From Planctomycetaceae bacterium (lineage in GTDB: Bacteria; Planctomycetota; Planctomycetia; Pirellulales; Pirellulaceae), in the NCBI GenBank assembly GCA_007129635.1, contig SKVE01000958.1:1-9518 (forward strand): 9,518 nt of DNA, read 5' to 3'. The translations under genes and the position numbers were made by a program. Positions 1-6,694 of the stretch are shown here, one piece after another (position 1 is the first letter of the stretch; the number at the start of each line of letters is the position of its first letter). Under the pieces are notes generated by a model. That model was not told the origin of the DNA. It was given only the letters and a program-made list of their open reading frames with translations, and searched no databases.

Positions 1-1
1 G

Positions 2-1234
2 GCGGGCGCGGGGGCGATGAGTTCTGGGAATGATGCCGCCATCGCTACCGTACGGGACAGTTTCGGAAAGAATCTGGTCGCGGGCAGGAATCTGACCGAG
101 CAAGAATTTGTGGTCGAACTGGGTGATTGGGATCCCGAAAAACAAGAGTTCATTCCGACGGCCATCGATCTGCCCAGCGCCATTCGAGTCAGCGGAACTC
201 GAGACGATATCTCCGTCTTTTTCGCTCGAACCATCGGGATCGAGACACAGAGCCTGCAGGCCAACGCGGTGGCCACGTACCTGCCTCGCGACATCATGCT
301 GGTGTTGGACTATTCGGCTTCGATGAATTACGACACCCAGTTCCGACACCTGCCGCACTTGGGCCGCGATGTGGTCGAGCAGGGAATCCGGCACATGTAT
401 GAGGATTTGGGGTCCCCTCAGTACGGAAATATGACGTTCGAGCCTCGCTTTATCGAGACCACCGATGCCGTGTTGCTGTTGGAAGAACTGGGGCTGACGG
501 ACGTTCCTTATCCGTACCCGGTCGGCAGTTGGCAAGAATATTTCATGTATGTGCAGCGAGCTTTTTTTGTCCGCAACGTCGGCTACCAGAAGTATTACGG
601 ATACCTGACCCTGCTGGAGTACTGGCAATCGGTTCGACCAACTCACTGGGAGACTCCCGATCTCTGGATGACTCGCCATCAACCCATGACCGCGATGAAG
701 AACGCCGTGACATTGTTTTTGGAGTACGTCGCGCGGGCCGATGTTCATGACCGAGTGGGGTTGACGGTTTACAATGCGCCTGATGGAACCGCACTCGTAG
801 AACAAGGCCTGACTCGGGACTTTGACGCGGTGGATGCCATCTCGCGTCACCGTCAAGCGGCCCATCATGACCGCCACACCAACATCGGCGATGGGATTCG
901 GATTGGCGCAGAAGAGCTGGCGCGGACCGCGCGACCTGGCGCGTTTAAGTTGCTGGTGGTGATGACCGACGGCCATGCGAATCGACCGTTGGGGATCAAC
1001 GCCCGGGAGTATGCGCTGCAGCAGGCACAGATCGTCGCCGCCCAAGGCATCCGGTTCCTCACGATCAGCTTCAGTGCGCTGGCTGACGAGCTGTTGATGG
1101 AGGAGATTGCCGAGATCGGGGGCGGGCTCCATTTTAACGTTCCTGGTCGAGGGACCATCGAGGAATACGAGGCTCAATTGATCGAAGCCTTTGTGGAAGC
1201 GGCTCGCTATCGGCCGCTACGGCTGGTCAAATGA
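2..1234 (+). CDS. TadG-like von Willebrand factor A (VWA) domain protein, 5'-truncated
   Basis: This is the C-terminal part of a cell-surface protein. The frame is open to the left edge, so the first in-window ATG (position 17) is probably internal. Numbered from that ATG, residues 1-90 match the region that precedes the VWA domain in TadG-like proteins (aspartate/tryptophan patch near 37, then 'VFFARTIGIE' near 67). The VWA domain starts at about residue 92 with the metal-ion site DYSAS (98-102). The second MIDAS element is T289 in HTNIGDG and the third is D318 in MTDG, so the metal site looks complete. About 115 aromatic-rich residues (roughly 105-222) lie between the DxSxS strand and the helix that usually follows it. 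Known family members are membrane-anchored through an N-terminal Tad/Flp-type segment, which would lie outside the window. The gene ends 17 bp from the convergent SDR gene with no visible terminator. The VWA call is secure; the link to pilus assembly is inferred. Confidence 0.85.
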   Translation, partial: AGAGAMSSGNDAAIATVRDSFGKNLVAGRNLTEQEFVVELGDWDPEKQEFIPTAIDLPSAIRVSGTRDDISVFFARTIGIETQSLQANAVATYLPRDIMLVLDYSASMNYDTQFRHLPHLGRDVVEQGIRHMYEDLGSPQYGNMTFEPRFIETTDAVLLLEELGLTDVPYPYPVGSWQEYFMYVQRAFFVRNVGYQKYYGYLTLLEYWQSVRPTHWETPDLWMTRHQPMTAMKNAVTLFLEYVARADVHDRVGLTVYNAPDGTALVEQGLTRDFDAVDAISRHRQAAHHDRHTNIGDGIRIGAEELARTARPGAFKLLVVMTDGHANRPLGINAREYALQQAQIVAAQGIRFLTISFSALADELLMEEIAEIGGGLHFNVPGRGTIEEYEAQLIEAFVEAARYRPLRLVK

Positions 1235-1251
1235 TCCGCGTCTGGTGCCGT

Positions 1252-2118
1252 CTACCGATCGACGGCCGATTGCAGGAACCGGTCCATGATCCACGCCGGT
1301 AGGTTGCCGGCGCCCCAGAAGGCCAATCGAGTGCGCAAGCCCACGGGATATCGAGCTCGAGGCCACCGCGCCGACAGGGCATGCCGTACGGCGCGGACGA
1401 CGCGCGAGGTCGGCATGCCGGTACGCCCCATGCGCAATCCGCTGGAACGGACCTTCTGCATCGACCGTTGATACATGTCCACCGTCGTCTTTTCCGATCG
1501 ATTTCCCAATGCTGCCACGGATTGATCCAGCTTGTTCCAAATCGGGGTGTCCACATTGTCTGGCTGGACGATCGACACCGCAAGCCGCCAGGGCCGCAAT
1601 TCGACTCGCCACGCGTCCGCCATCGCCTCCAACGCGTGCTTCGACGCGGCGTAAGCACCATACTGAGGCGGCGTGATCCACCCGGTGATCGATCCCATCA
1701 GTACGATGCGTCCCTTGGCCTGTCGCAACATCGGCAACATCGCCGCGGTCAGGGCGTGCGTCCCCAAGACGTTGATCTCCAGTTGACGGCGAAAATCTTC
1801 GGTAGCAAGCAACTCCAATGGTCCAGGGACAACGATCCCCGCGTTATTTACCAGGCCGTCCAATCCGTCGGTGCCCAGCAACGCATCCAATCGGTCGACA
1901 GCCGCCTGGATCATGGACCGATCGGTGACATCCAGCAGGATCGGCTGCAGATCGCCCGCCGCTTGCTGGACAATCCGCTCCCCGGCCTGCTGGTCGCGGA
2001 CGCCGGCGAAAACACGCCACCCGCGAGCTGCCAGATCCAACGCACATGCATGGCCGATGCCCGTCGAACACCCGGTGATCAGCACCGCAGGAGGCTTGCG
2101 ATTCGAAACACGTTTCAT
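1252..2118 (-). CDS. Short-chain dehydrogenase/reductase (SDR), classical type
   Basis: This is a predicted cytoplasmic NAD(P)-dependent oxidoreductase of 288 residues acting on an unknown alcohol or ketone. The Rossmann glycine motif is TGCSTGIG (15-22), followed by a basic residue at R41 that would fit NADP(H). D63 lies in the LLDVTD strand and NNAG is at 91-94. The catalytic tetrad is visible: N116, S143 (GSITG), Y156 and K160 (YAASK). The usual PG after the sixth strand is replaced by PD (186-187), with TP following. The tail from about 235 to 288 is longer than in minimal SDRs and resembles the 17-beta-HSD/retinol-dehydrogenase-like branch. The ATG start is supported by AGGA seven bases upstream. 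The gene is divergent from the SGNH hydrolase gene and convergent with the VWA gene, so it is probably monocistronic. The substrate cannot be predicted. Confidence 0.92.
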   Translation of the reverse strand: MKRVSNRKPPAVLITGCSTGIGHACALDLAARGWRVFAGVRDQQAGERIVQQAAGDLQPILLDVTDRSMIQAAVDRLDALLGTDGLDGLVNNAGIVVPGPLELLATEDFRRQLEINVLGTHALTAAMLPMLRQAKGRIVLMGSITGWITPPQYGAYAASKHALEAMADAWRVELRPWRLAVSIVQPDNVDTPIWNKLDQSVAALGNRSEKTTVDMYQRSMQKVRSSGLRMGRTGMPTSRVVRAVRHALSARWPRARYPVGLRTRLAFWGAGNLPAWIMDRFLQSAVDR

Positions 2119-2148
2119 GGTGAATTCCTGCTAGCAAAAGAAGGTCCC

Positions 2149-2177
2149 ATCTTTTCTCGCGAAGACGGCGCTGTCAA
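2149..2177 (-). promoter_or_regulatory. Candidate promoter for the SDR gene
   Basis: In the divergent spacer the minus strand carries an exact TTGACA (complement of 2172-2177). A spacer of 17 bases leads to AAAGAT (2149-2154), which matches the -10 consensus at only three of six positions. The predicted transcript would have a leader of about 25 bases before the SDR start. The -35 box is good, but the -10 box is weak and planctomycete promoters are poorly defined, so this is a tentative call. I see no comparable pair on the plus strand for the SGNH gene. Confidence 0.3.
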
Positions 2178-2222
2178 ACTTAACAACCAAACGATTTCTT
2201 ACAACCAAGGAGAAAGCTTGCC

Positions 2223-3260
2223 ATGAAGAGAATGAATCGACAATACCTGAGCCTGACGATCGTCGCCCTGCTGGCAGTCAGCGTCTGCTACCAGCCGCTG
2301 AGCGTCGCGGCGGAAGACGCACCGTCATCAGGCTTGCAAAAAGGCGACCGGATCGTCTTCTTGGGCGATTCGATCACCGCTGGCGGTGTCCGCGAGGACG
2401 GTTATGTAACGCTGATCGAACAGGGGATCGCCCGGCATCACGCGGACTTGGAGATCGAGATCATCGGAGCCGGGATCAGCGGGAATAAGGTTCCCGATTT
2501 GCAGAAGCGGCTGCAGAGCGATGTGTTGGACAAGGAGCCAACGGTCGTCGTGATCTACATCGGGATCAACGACGTCTGGCATTGGACCCGAGATGCCGGG
2601 ACGACCAAGGAGGACTACGAGGCCGGTTTACGCGACATCATCGAGCGTTGCCAACAGGCGGGCGCTCGCGTGGTTTTGTGCACGCCCAGCGTGATCGGCG
2701 AGTGGAAGAGTCCCATGGATTCGATGTTGGACCAGTATGCAGCGATCAGCCGGAAAGTGGCGGCCGATCTGTCTTGCCCGCTGGTCGACCTGCGAAAACA
2801 GTTCCTGAAGCATCTGAAGCAGCACAAACCGGACCATGCGGAACGAGGCGTGTTGACCACCGACGGTGTGCACCTGAACGCAGCGGGCAATCGGCTGGTC
2901 GCCGACAGCATCGTCGACGTGCTTTGCGGTCAGGACCACAGCCCGCAGCGTGTGATGCGGCACGTCGTGCTGTTCAAGTTCAAAGAGGACACGACCGCGG
3001 AGAAGGTCCGGGAAATCGAGCAGGCTTTCGCCGCGCTGCCCGAGAAGATCGACACGATCATCGACTTCGAGTTCGGGACGGACGTCAGCATCGAGGGCAA
3101 ATCGAAGGGCTTCACCCATTGTTTCCTGGTCACGTTCCGCGACGAAGCCGGGCGAGCTATCTATCTGCCGCACCCGGCTCACGAGGCTTTTGTCAAGCTG
3201 GTCGTGCCGCACATCGAGGATGTTCTGGTCTTCGACTACTGGACGAGTCTCGCGGATTGA
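2223..3260 (+). CDS. Exported SGNH/GDSL hydrolase fused to a C-terminal Dabb domain
   Basis: This 345-residue, two-domain protein has an N-terminal signal peptide: basic residues 1-6, a hydrophobic core at about 9-22, and likely cleavage after VAA (28-30). Residues 42-236 are an SGNH hydrolase. Block I is GDSIT with nucleophile S50, the oxyanion residues are G84 and N116 (GIND), and block V is D214-G-V-H217, so the catalytic set is complete. Such enzymes are esterases, often deacetylating carbohydrates. Residues 244-342 form a full-length Dabb (stress-responsive A/B barrel) domain, beginning 'MRHVVLFKFKED' and ending 'VLVFDYW'. AAGGAGA (2207-2213), nine bases from the ATG, supports the start. 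The tat-oxidoreductase gene lies 133 bp downstream on the same strand. The signal peptide puts the enzyme outside the cytoplasm. The ester substrate and the role of the Dabb domain are unknown. Confidence 0.92.
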   Translation: MKRMNRQYLSLTIVALLAVSVCYQPLSVAAEDAPSSGLQKGDRIVFLGDSITAGGVREDGYVTLIEQGIARHHADLEIEIIGAGISGNKVPDLQKRLQSDVLDKEPTVVVIYIGINDVWHWTRDAGTTKEDYEAGLRDIIERCQQAGARVVLCTPSVIGEWKSPMDSMLDQYAAISRKVAADLSCPLVDLRKQFLKHLKQHKPDHAERGVLTTDGVHLNAAGNRLVADSIVDVLCGQDHSPQRVMRHVVLFKFKEDTTAEKVREIEQAFAALPEKIDTIIDFEFGTDVSIEGKSKGFTHCFLVTFRDEAGRAIYLPHPAHEAFVKLVVPHIEDVLVFDYWTSLAD

Positions 3261-3300
3261 CATGGGGTTCGTGTTGCCCCGACAATAACGATTTGATGAT

Positions 3301-3332
3301 CCGTTTCCGGGACCACCGAGTTTCGGAAGCGG
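3301..3332 (+). repeat. Imperfect inverted repeat between the SGNH-Dabb and oxidoreductase genes
   Basis: CCGTTTCCG (3301-3309) can pair with CGGAAGCGG (3324-3332) to form a nine-base stem with one G-U wobble and a 14-base loop. No T-run follows, so it is not a standard intrinsic terminator. It lies 40 bases after the hydrolase stop and about 60 bases before the next start, and could act as an mRNA-stabilising or attenuating hairpin. It may also be chance in a GC-rich spacer. Confidence 0.4.
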
Positions 3333-3393
3333 ATCGCATCCAGCCGTTGTTTCCCTCAGCCTTTGGCCCTGGTATCGCTTTAGGAGCATCCCC

Positions 3394-4764
3394 ATGAACC
3401 AGCCCTCCCCGTCTTCATCCCACGACCGCGGCAAGTCGAATCGTCGAGACTTTCTGCAGACCAGCGGAAAAGTCGCCGCAGCGACCGCGTTGGCAGGTGC
3501 CGTGGTCCCTCGAGTGCATGCGGGCGAAGACAACACGATTCGCCTGGCCCTGATCGGTGCCGGCGGACGCGGCAACGGCGCCGTGCGAGACGCCATCGAT
3601 GCCTCGGAAGGCTCCATCAAACTGCACGCGGCTGCCGATGTCCAAGCCAATCGTTTGGCCGGTTCCATGAAGGCCCTGCAGACACGGTTCGGTGACAAGA
3701 TCGATGTGCCGCCCGAGCGTCAGTTCGTCGGTTTCGACGGTTATAAGCAGGCCATCGATAGCCTCCGACCCGGCGACGTGGCCATGCTGACCGGGTATGT
3801 CGGTTGGCGGCCTGTGCAATTGGAATACGCGATCGAAAAAGGCGTCCACGTTTTCATGGAGAAGTCCTTCGGATGCGATCCGCCCGGTGTGCGGCGCATC
3901 ATCGCGGCCCAAGAAAAGGCCGACCAAAAGAACCTGAAGATCGCCGCAGGTTTGATGTGCCGTCATTCGCTGGCCCGCCAACAACTGATCGACCGCATCC
4001 GTGACGGAGCGTTGGGCGAAATCCGGCTGATCCGCGCCTATCGCATGCAACCGGTCGGCGCCATGGGACAGAAACCCGAAAACGAAAGCGAACTGCTCTG
4101 GCAGTTTCGCAACTTCACCCGTTTCTTCTGGGTTTCCGGGGGCCTGTTCGCCGAAATGACCATCCACCAGATCGACGAGGTCTGCTGGTTGGCCGATGCG
4201 ATGCCAACCATGGCGCACGGCATCGGCGGTCGAGCGCCCATCAATGACGACCCGTCGCAGAACCTGGACTCGTACCATATCGAGTACACGTTTGGCGATG
4301 GAGCCAAGGCGATCGTCGATGCCCGTTACTTGTCGCGATGCCACAACGAATTCGCCACCTTTGTGCATGGCACGAAAGCAGCGGCCCAGTTTTCCGGCAA
4401 TATCCATGCGCCCACCGTGCGGATCTATCGGGATCAACGGATCGAAGACGCGAATATCGTTTGGCAGCCCGAGCCGGAGCCGCACAACCCGTACCACACC
4501 CAATGGAGCGTGCTGCTGGACGCCATCCGCAACGATAAGCCGTGCAACGAAGCCAAACGAGCCGGTTTATCCAACATGGCCGACATCATGGGCCGGGCCG
4601 CCGTCCATTCCGGCAACATCACCCATTGGGACCAGACCTACGAGTCTGATTTCCAATGGTGTCCCAACCTGGATCAGATGGACTACGACACGCCGCCGCC
4701 AGTCCAGGCCGATCAGCACGGGCGCTACCCCTGCCCCAGCCCAGGCTACTGGACCGAGTTGTAG
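3394..4764 (+). CDS. Tat-exported Gfo/Idh/MocA family oxidoreductase
   Basis: This 456-residue protein is a predicted NAD(P)-dependent sugar or polyol dehydrogenase. It begins with a twin-arginine signal: R17-R18 in 'NRRDFL', a hydrophobic alanine-rich stretch (about 27-38) and likely cleavage after VHA (41-43). The Rossmann fold starts at about 48 with the glycine motif GAGGRG (55-60). The family's EK motif follows at E156-K157 in 'VFMEKSFG'. The C-terminal substrate domain carries the conserved 'GGLFAEMTIHQIDEVCWL' block (249-266), with H258 and D261 as likely catalytic residues. Length and the proline-rich tail fit the planctomycete versions of this family. AGGAG (3382-3386), seven bases before the ATG, supports the start. 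Tat export implies folding with a bound cofactor before export, as in glucose-fructose oxidoreductase (known for that enzyme, inferred here). The SGNH hydrolase upstream suggests a shared role in extracytoplasmic sugar processing. The substrate is unknown. Confidence 0.93.
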   Translation: MNQPSPSSSHDRGKSNRRDFLQTSGKVAAATALAGAVVPRVHAGEDNTIRLALIGAGGRGNGAVRDAIDASEGSIKLHAAADVQANRLAGSMKALQTRFGDKIDVPPERQFVGFDGYKQAIDSLRPGDVAMLTGYVGWRPVQLEYAIEKGVHVFMEKSFGCDPPGVRRIIAAQEKADQKNLKIAAGLMCRHSLARQQLIDRIRDGALGEIRLIRAYRMQPVGAMGQKPENESELLWQFRNFTRFFWVSGGLFAEMTIHQIDEVCWLADAMPTMAHGIGGRAPINDDPSQNLDSYHIEYTFGDGAKAIVDARYLSRCHNEFATFVHGTKAAAQFSGNIHAPTVRIYRDQRIEDANIVWQPEPEPHNPYHTQWSVLLDAIRNDKPCNEAKRAGLSNMADIMGRAAVHSGNITHWDQTYESDFQWCPNLDQMDYDTPPPVQADQHGRYPCPSPGYWTEL

Positions 4765-4792
4765 TCCCGTGGTGACAAGGTGTTTGGCGATC

Positions 4793-4800
4793 GGGGGGGG
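4793..4800 (+). repeat. Run of eight G in a convergent intergenic gap
   Basis: A homopolymer of eight G lies in the 70-bp gap between the stop codons of the oxidoreductase and the metallo-hydrolase. It is outside both genes, so any slippage would not shift a reading frame. The gap shows no recognisable terminator on either strand. Confidence 0.8.
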
Positions 4801-4834
4801 CGATGGTTCCTCAGGCCGTACAGCACGGGGATGC

Positions 4835-5488
4835 TCAAGCTCGGACAAACGGGTTGAATTGCTTCTCCTGGCCGATGGTCGTCGCCTCCCCGTGCCCAGG
4901 CAACACGATGGTGTCATCGGGCAATGAGTACAGCTTCTGGCGAATAGAATTCGCCAATGTCTGTGGGTCGCTGTCTGGAAAATCAGCTCGACCCACACTG
5001 CCTTGGAAAAGGACATCGCCTCCGAAAACGATCCATGGGCAATCGCCCTTGTAAACAAAGACAATGTGGCCGCAGCTATGGCCGGGCGTCGCCAGGATCT
5101 CCAGTTCGATCCCAGCAGCCTGAAAAGTATCGCCGTCCCGCAGGTGCTGGTCGGCCGGTGGGCTGGTCAAGCCGATCCCGTAGGAGCCGGACAGGTTGCC
5201 TGCCGGATCCGTCAATTTGGACGCCTCGTCCGCCCCGATGACCAAGGGGCAAGCGGGCCAACGCTCTTTCATCGCCCCATTGCCGGCAATGTGGTCCGCG
5301 TGTCCATGCGTGTTCAGGATCGCCGCGGGAGTCAACCCCAGTTGCTCGATCCGCTGGATGATCCGATCCGCATCGAATCCCGGATCGACGACCAGACAAT
5401 CGTCCCTTCCGTCCAACCGGGCGATAAACGCGTTTTCTCCGAACATCTGCGAAACTACAACATCCAACAGCATCTTCGCAACTTTCAC
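4835..5488 (-). CDS. Metallo-beta-lactamase fold hydrolase, glyoxalase II (GloB/YcbL)-like
   Basis: This 217-residue protein is a predicted cytoplasmic thioester hydrolase with a two-metal site. Metal ligands are visible: H61, H63, D65 and H66 in THGHADH, H137 in TPGHS, D158 in FGGD and H199 in PGHG. The C-terminal features GRADFPDSD (about 166-174) and TTIGQEKQFNPF (about 203-214) are characteristic of the short YcbL-type glyoxalase II branch. That branch lacks the helical C-terminal domain of full-length GloB, which agrees with the length. A region at about 91-114 is a short insert before the strand leading to H137. The start is GTG, chosen because AAGGGAGA lies just upstream; the next in-frame ATG (residue 6, at 5471-5473) has no such site. 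No signal peptide is seen. It is convergent with the oxidoreductase and divergent from the DUF1571 gene. The likely substrate is a glutathione-type or other acyl thioester, inferred from family. Confidence 0.92.
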   Translation of the reverse strand: MKVAKMLLDVVVSQMFGENAFIARLDGRDDCLVVDPGFDADRIIQRIEQLGLTPAAILNTHGHADHIAGNGAMKERWPACPLVIGADEASKLTDPAGNLSGSYGIGLTSPPADQHLRDGDTFQAAGIELEILATPGHSCGHIVFVYKGDCPWIVFGGDVLFQGSVGRADFPDSDPQTLANSIRQKLYSLPDDTIVLPGHGEATTIGQEKQFNPFVRA

Positions 5489-5495
5489 AAAATCG

Positions 5496-5503
5496 TCTCC
5501 CTT
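5496..5503 (-). promoter_or_regulatory. Ribosome binding site that decides the GTG start of the metallo-hydrolase
   Basis: On the minus strand AAGGGAGA occupies 5503-5496, with GGGAG eight bases before the GTG at 5486-5488. The nearest alternative, an ATG five codons in, is preceded only by 'GCGAAG', so the GTG is favoured. Confidence 0.65.
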
Positions 5504-5706
5504 CGTTCGTGCATTCCGTGTAAACTAATATGGATCGTACCGATTGCTCAGAATGCCGAATTAAACAACCTAGGCAATTGCTGGCAAGGCTATCGTGAAA
5601 ATTCATTATCTGCCAGTCAGCCGGGCGATACAATTAGCCGAGTCGTCTGATTGTCTGTGATTGAGTCGAGATGGCCTCTGGTACCCCGTACGTACTGGAT
5701 GAAGCC

Positions 5707-5724
5707 TCTCCTGATTCGAGGAGA
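5707..5724 (+). promoter_or_regulatory. Hairpin covering the ribosome binding site of the DUF1571 gene
   Basis: The Shine-Dalgarno sequence GAGGAGA (5718-5724) lies eight bases before the ATG. Its AGGAGA core (5719-5724) is an exact complement of TCTCCT (5707-5712), with GATTCG as a six-base loop. The six-pair stem would hide the site and could reduce or modulate translation. The pairing is seen directly; any regulatory effect is inference. Confidence 0.45.
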
Positions 5725-5732
5725 CCGAGTTA

Positions 5733-6617
5733 ATGAAATGGATTTCCGTAACTGTATGCGCCCTGTTCGGCCTGCTGCTCGCGGCAAGCAGTTCGTTCCT
5801 CCTGGCGGAGGGCACCCCGATCAATCGAGATCGTCTTTCCGAGCCCCTCATGAGGGTTGCTCGCGCCACTAGTCCGACGGTTCCTTCGCACCCGTTGGAT
5901 CCGGCTCTCGATTTTGCGCGACAAGGCCTGGCGACCATCCGAAACGATATTCGTGACTACACCTGCACGCTGGTAAAGCGCGAGCGAGTCAACGGTCAGT
6001 TAGGCGAATACGAATACATGTTCACCAAGATCCGCAATCGTCAGGTGGTGGATGGTCGAGTCGTGACCCCCTTTAGCGTGTACATGTATTTTCTGAGACC
6101 ATCCAATGTTCAGGGTCGCGAGGTTCTGTACGTCGAGGGCAAGAATGACAACAAGATGATCGCTCGCGAGGGCGGGACGGCGGGCAAGTACCTTCCGACG
6201 GTCTGGTTGCGGCCCAACGGGATCATCGCCATGCGCGGCCAATTGTATCCGATCACCGACATCGGCCTGGAAAACTTGGTGTTGAAACTGATCGAGCGTG
6301 GCGAGCTGGAAAAGAAGTCGGGCAATATGAACTGCGAGGTCAGTTTCCATGAGAATGCCAGGATCAATGGTCGACCGTGCACGATCCTGCAGATCCAGTA
6401 CAACCAGCCCGGCCCGAACATCGAGTTTCATTTGGCTCAGGTTTTCATCGACGACGAGTACCAGGTTCCCGTTCGGTACGTTGCCTATGGGTTTCCTCGG
6501 ACGCCCGGCGAGAAGCCGCCTGTGTTGGAAGAATACACCTACCTGAACCTGAAGTTTAATGTGGGCCTGACCGACAAGGACTTCGATGTGACCAACTCGG
6601 AATACCGCTTCCGTTGA
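5733..6617 (+). CDS. Secreted DUF1571 domain protein
   Basis: This 294-residue protein belongs to DUF1571, a family of unknown function that I know mainly from planctomycetes. A signal peptide is clear: MKW, a hydrophobic segment (about 4-24) and likely cleavage after LLA (23-25). A linker of roughly 35 residues follows. The DUF1571 domain spans about 58-293 and carries the hallmark blocks 'YTCTLVKRERVNGQL' (76-90), 'PFSVYMYFLRP' (113-123), 'GREVLYVEGKND' (128-139) and a closing 'EEYTYLNLKFNVGLTDKDFD' (266-285). Regularly alternating beta-strand-like stretches and the terminal 'Y.NLK.N.GL.D.DF' block resemble LolA/RseB-type lipoprotein-binding folds, but this is only an inference. Cysteines are present at C9, C78, C201 and C216; three fall in the mature part. 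The gene starts after a spacer divergent from the metallo-hydrolase and ends 33 bases before a strong terminator, so it is probably transcribed alone. Confidence 0.92.
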   Translation: MKWISVTVCALFGLLLAASSSFLLAEGTPINRDRLSEPLMRVARATSPTVPSHPLDPALDFARQGLATIRNDIRDYTCTLVKRERVNGQLGEYEYMFTKIRNRQVVDGRVVTPFSVYMYFLRPSNVQGREVLYVEGKNDNKMIAREGGTAGKYLPTVWLRPNGIIAMRGQLYPITDIGLENLVLKLIERGELEKKSGNMNCEVSFHENARINGRPCTILQIQYNQPGPNIEFHLAQVFIDDEYQVPVRYVAYGFPRTPGEKPPVLEEYTYLNLKFNVGLTDKDFDVTNSEYRFR

Positions 6618-6650
6618 TCCGCGCCGGTCCACCTCCTCTGATTCCCCGCG

Positions 6651-6688
6651 GGCCTCGCGCTGCCCTCCCGGCGCGAGGCCTTTTTTTT
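6651..6688 (+). terminator. Rho-independent terminator of the DUF1571 gene
   Basis: GGCCTCGCGC (6651-6660) and GCGCGAGGCC (6671-6680) form a perfect ten-pair, GC-rich stem with a ten-base loop, followed directly by eight T (6681-6688). This is a textbook intrinsic terminator for rightward transcription. On the opposite strand the stem is preceded by A and not followed by T, so it should not efficiently stop leftward transcription from glgX, whose stop lies seven bases beyond. Confidence 0.93.
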
Positions 6689-6694
6689 GTTGCA

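Larger units (their letters stand above)
5489..5732. other. Divergent intergenic region between the metallo-hydrolase and DUF1571 genes
   Basis: This 244-bp spacer must hold the promoters for both flanking genes. It is more AT-rich than the genes, notably around 5520-5635. A TACAAT hexamer (5629-5634, five of six to the -10 consensus) could serve the DUF1571 gene, but the matching -35 position (TTATCT, 5606-5611) is poor. CCTAGG (5569-5574) and the palindrome GCAATTGC (5574-5581) abut each other, and GTACGTAC lies at 5688-5695; any could bind a regulator. Two tiny overlapping open frames (22 and 21 codons) are present, but nothing supports them as genes. Confidence 0.5.

Noticed and set aside
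1381..2226. Plus-strand open frame of 281 codons antisense to the SDR gene
   Set aside because: The SDR frame carries the complete catalytic set. The antisense product is Arg/Gln/His-rich without domains and runs into the start of the next gene.
2628..3698. Minus-strand open frame of 356 codons across the SGNH-Dabb and oxidoreductase genes
   Set aside because: It overlaps two well-supported genes and the spacer between them, and its peptide has no family features.
3415..4503. Minus-strand open frame of 362 codons antisense to the oxidoreductase
   Set aside because: The sense frame has a Tat signal, Rossmann motif and family motifs. The antisense peptide is a codon-bias artefact.
4766..4829. 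Six-base inverted repeat CCCGTG/CACGGG spanning the convergent gap
   Set aside because: The loop would be 52 bases and no T-run follows on either strand, so it is not a plausible terminator.
5530..5660. Two tiny overlapping open frames of 22 codons (ATG, with CSEC) and 21 codons (GTG, preceded by AAGG)
   Set aside because: Frames this short arise easily by chance. The first has no ribosome site, and neither peptide is recognisable.
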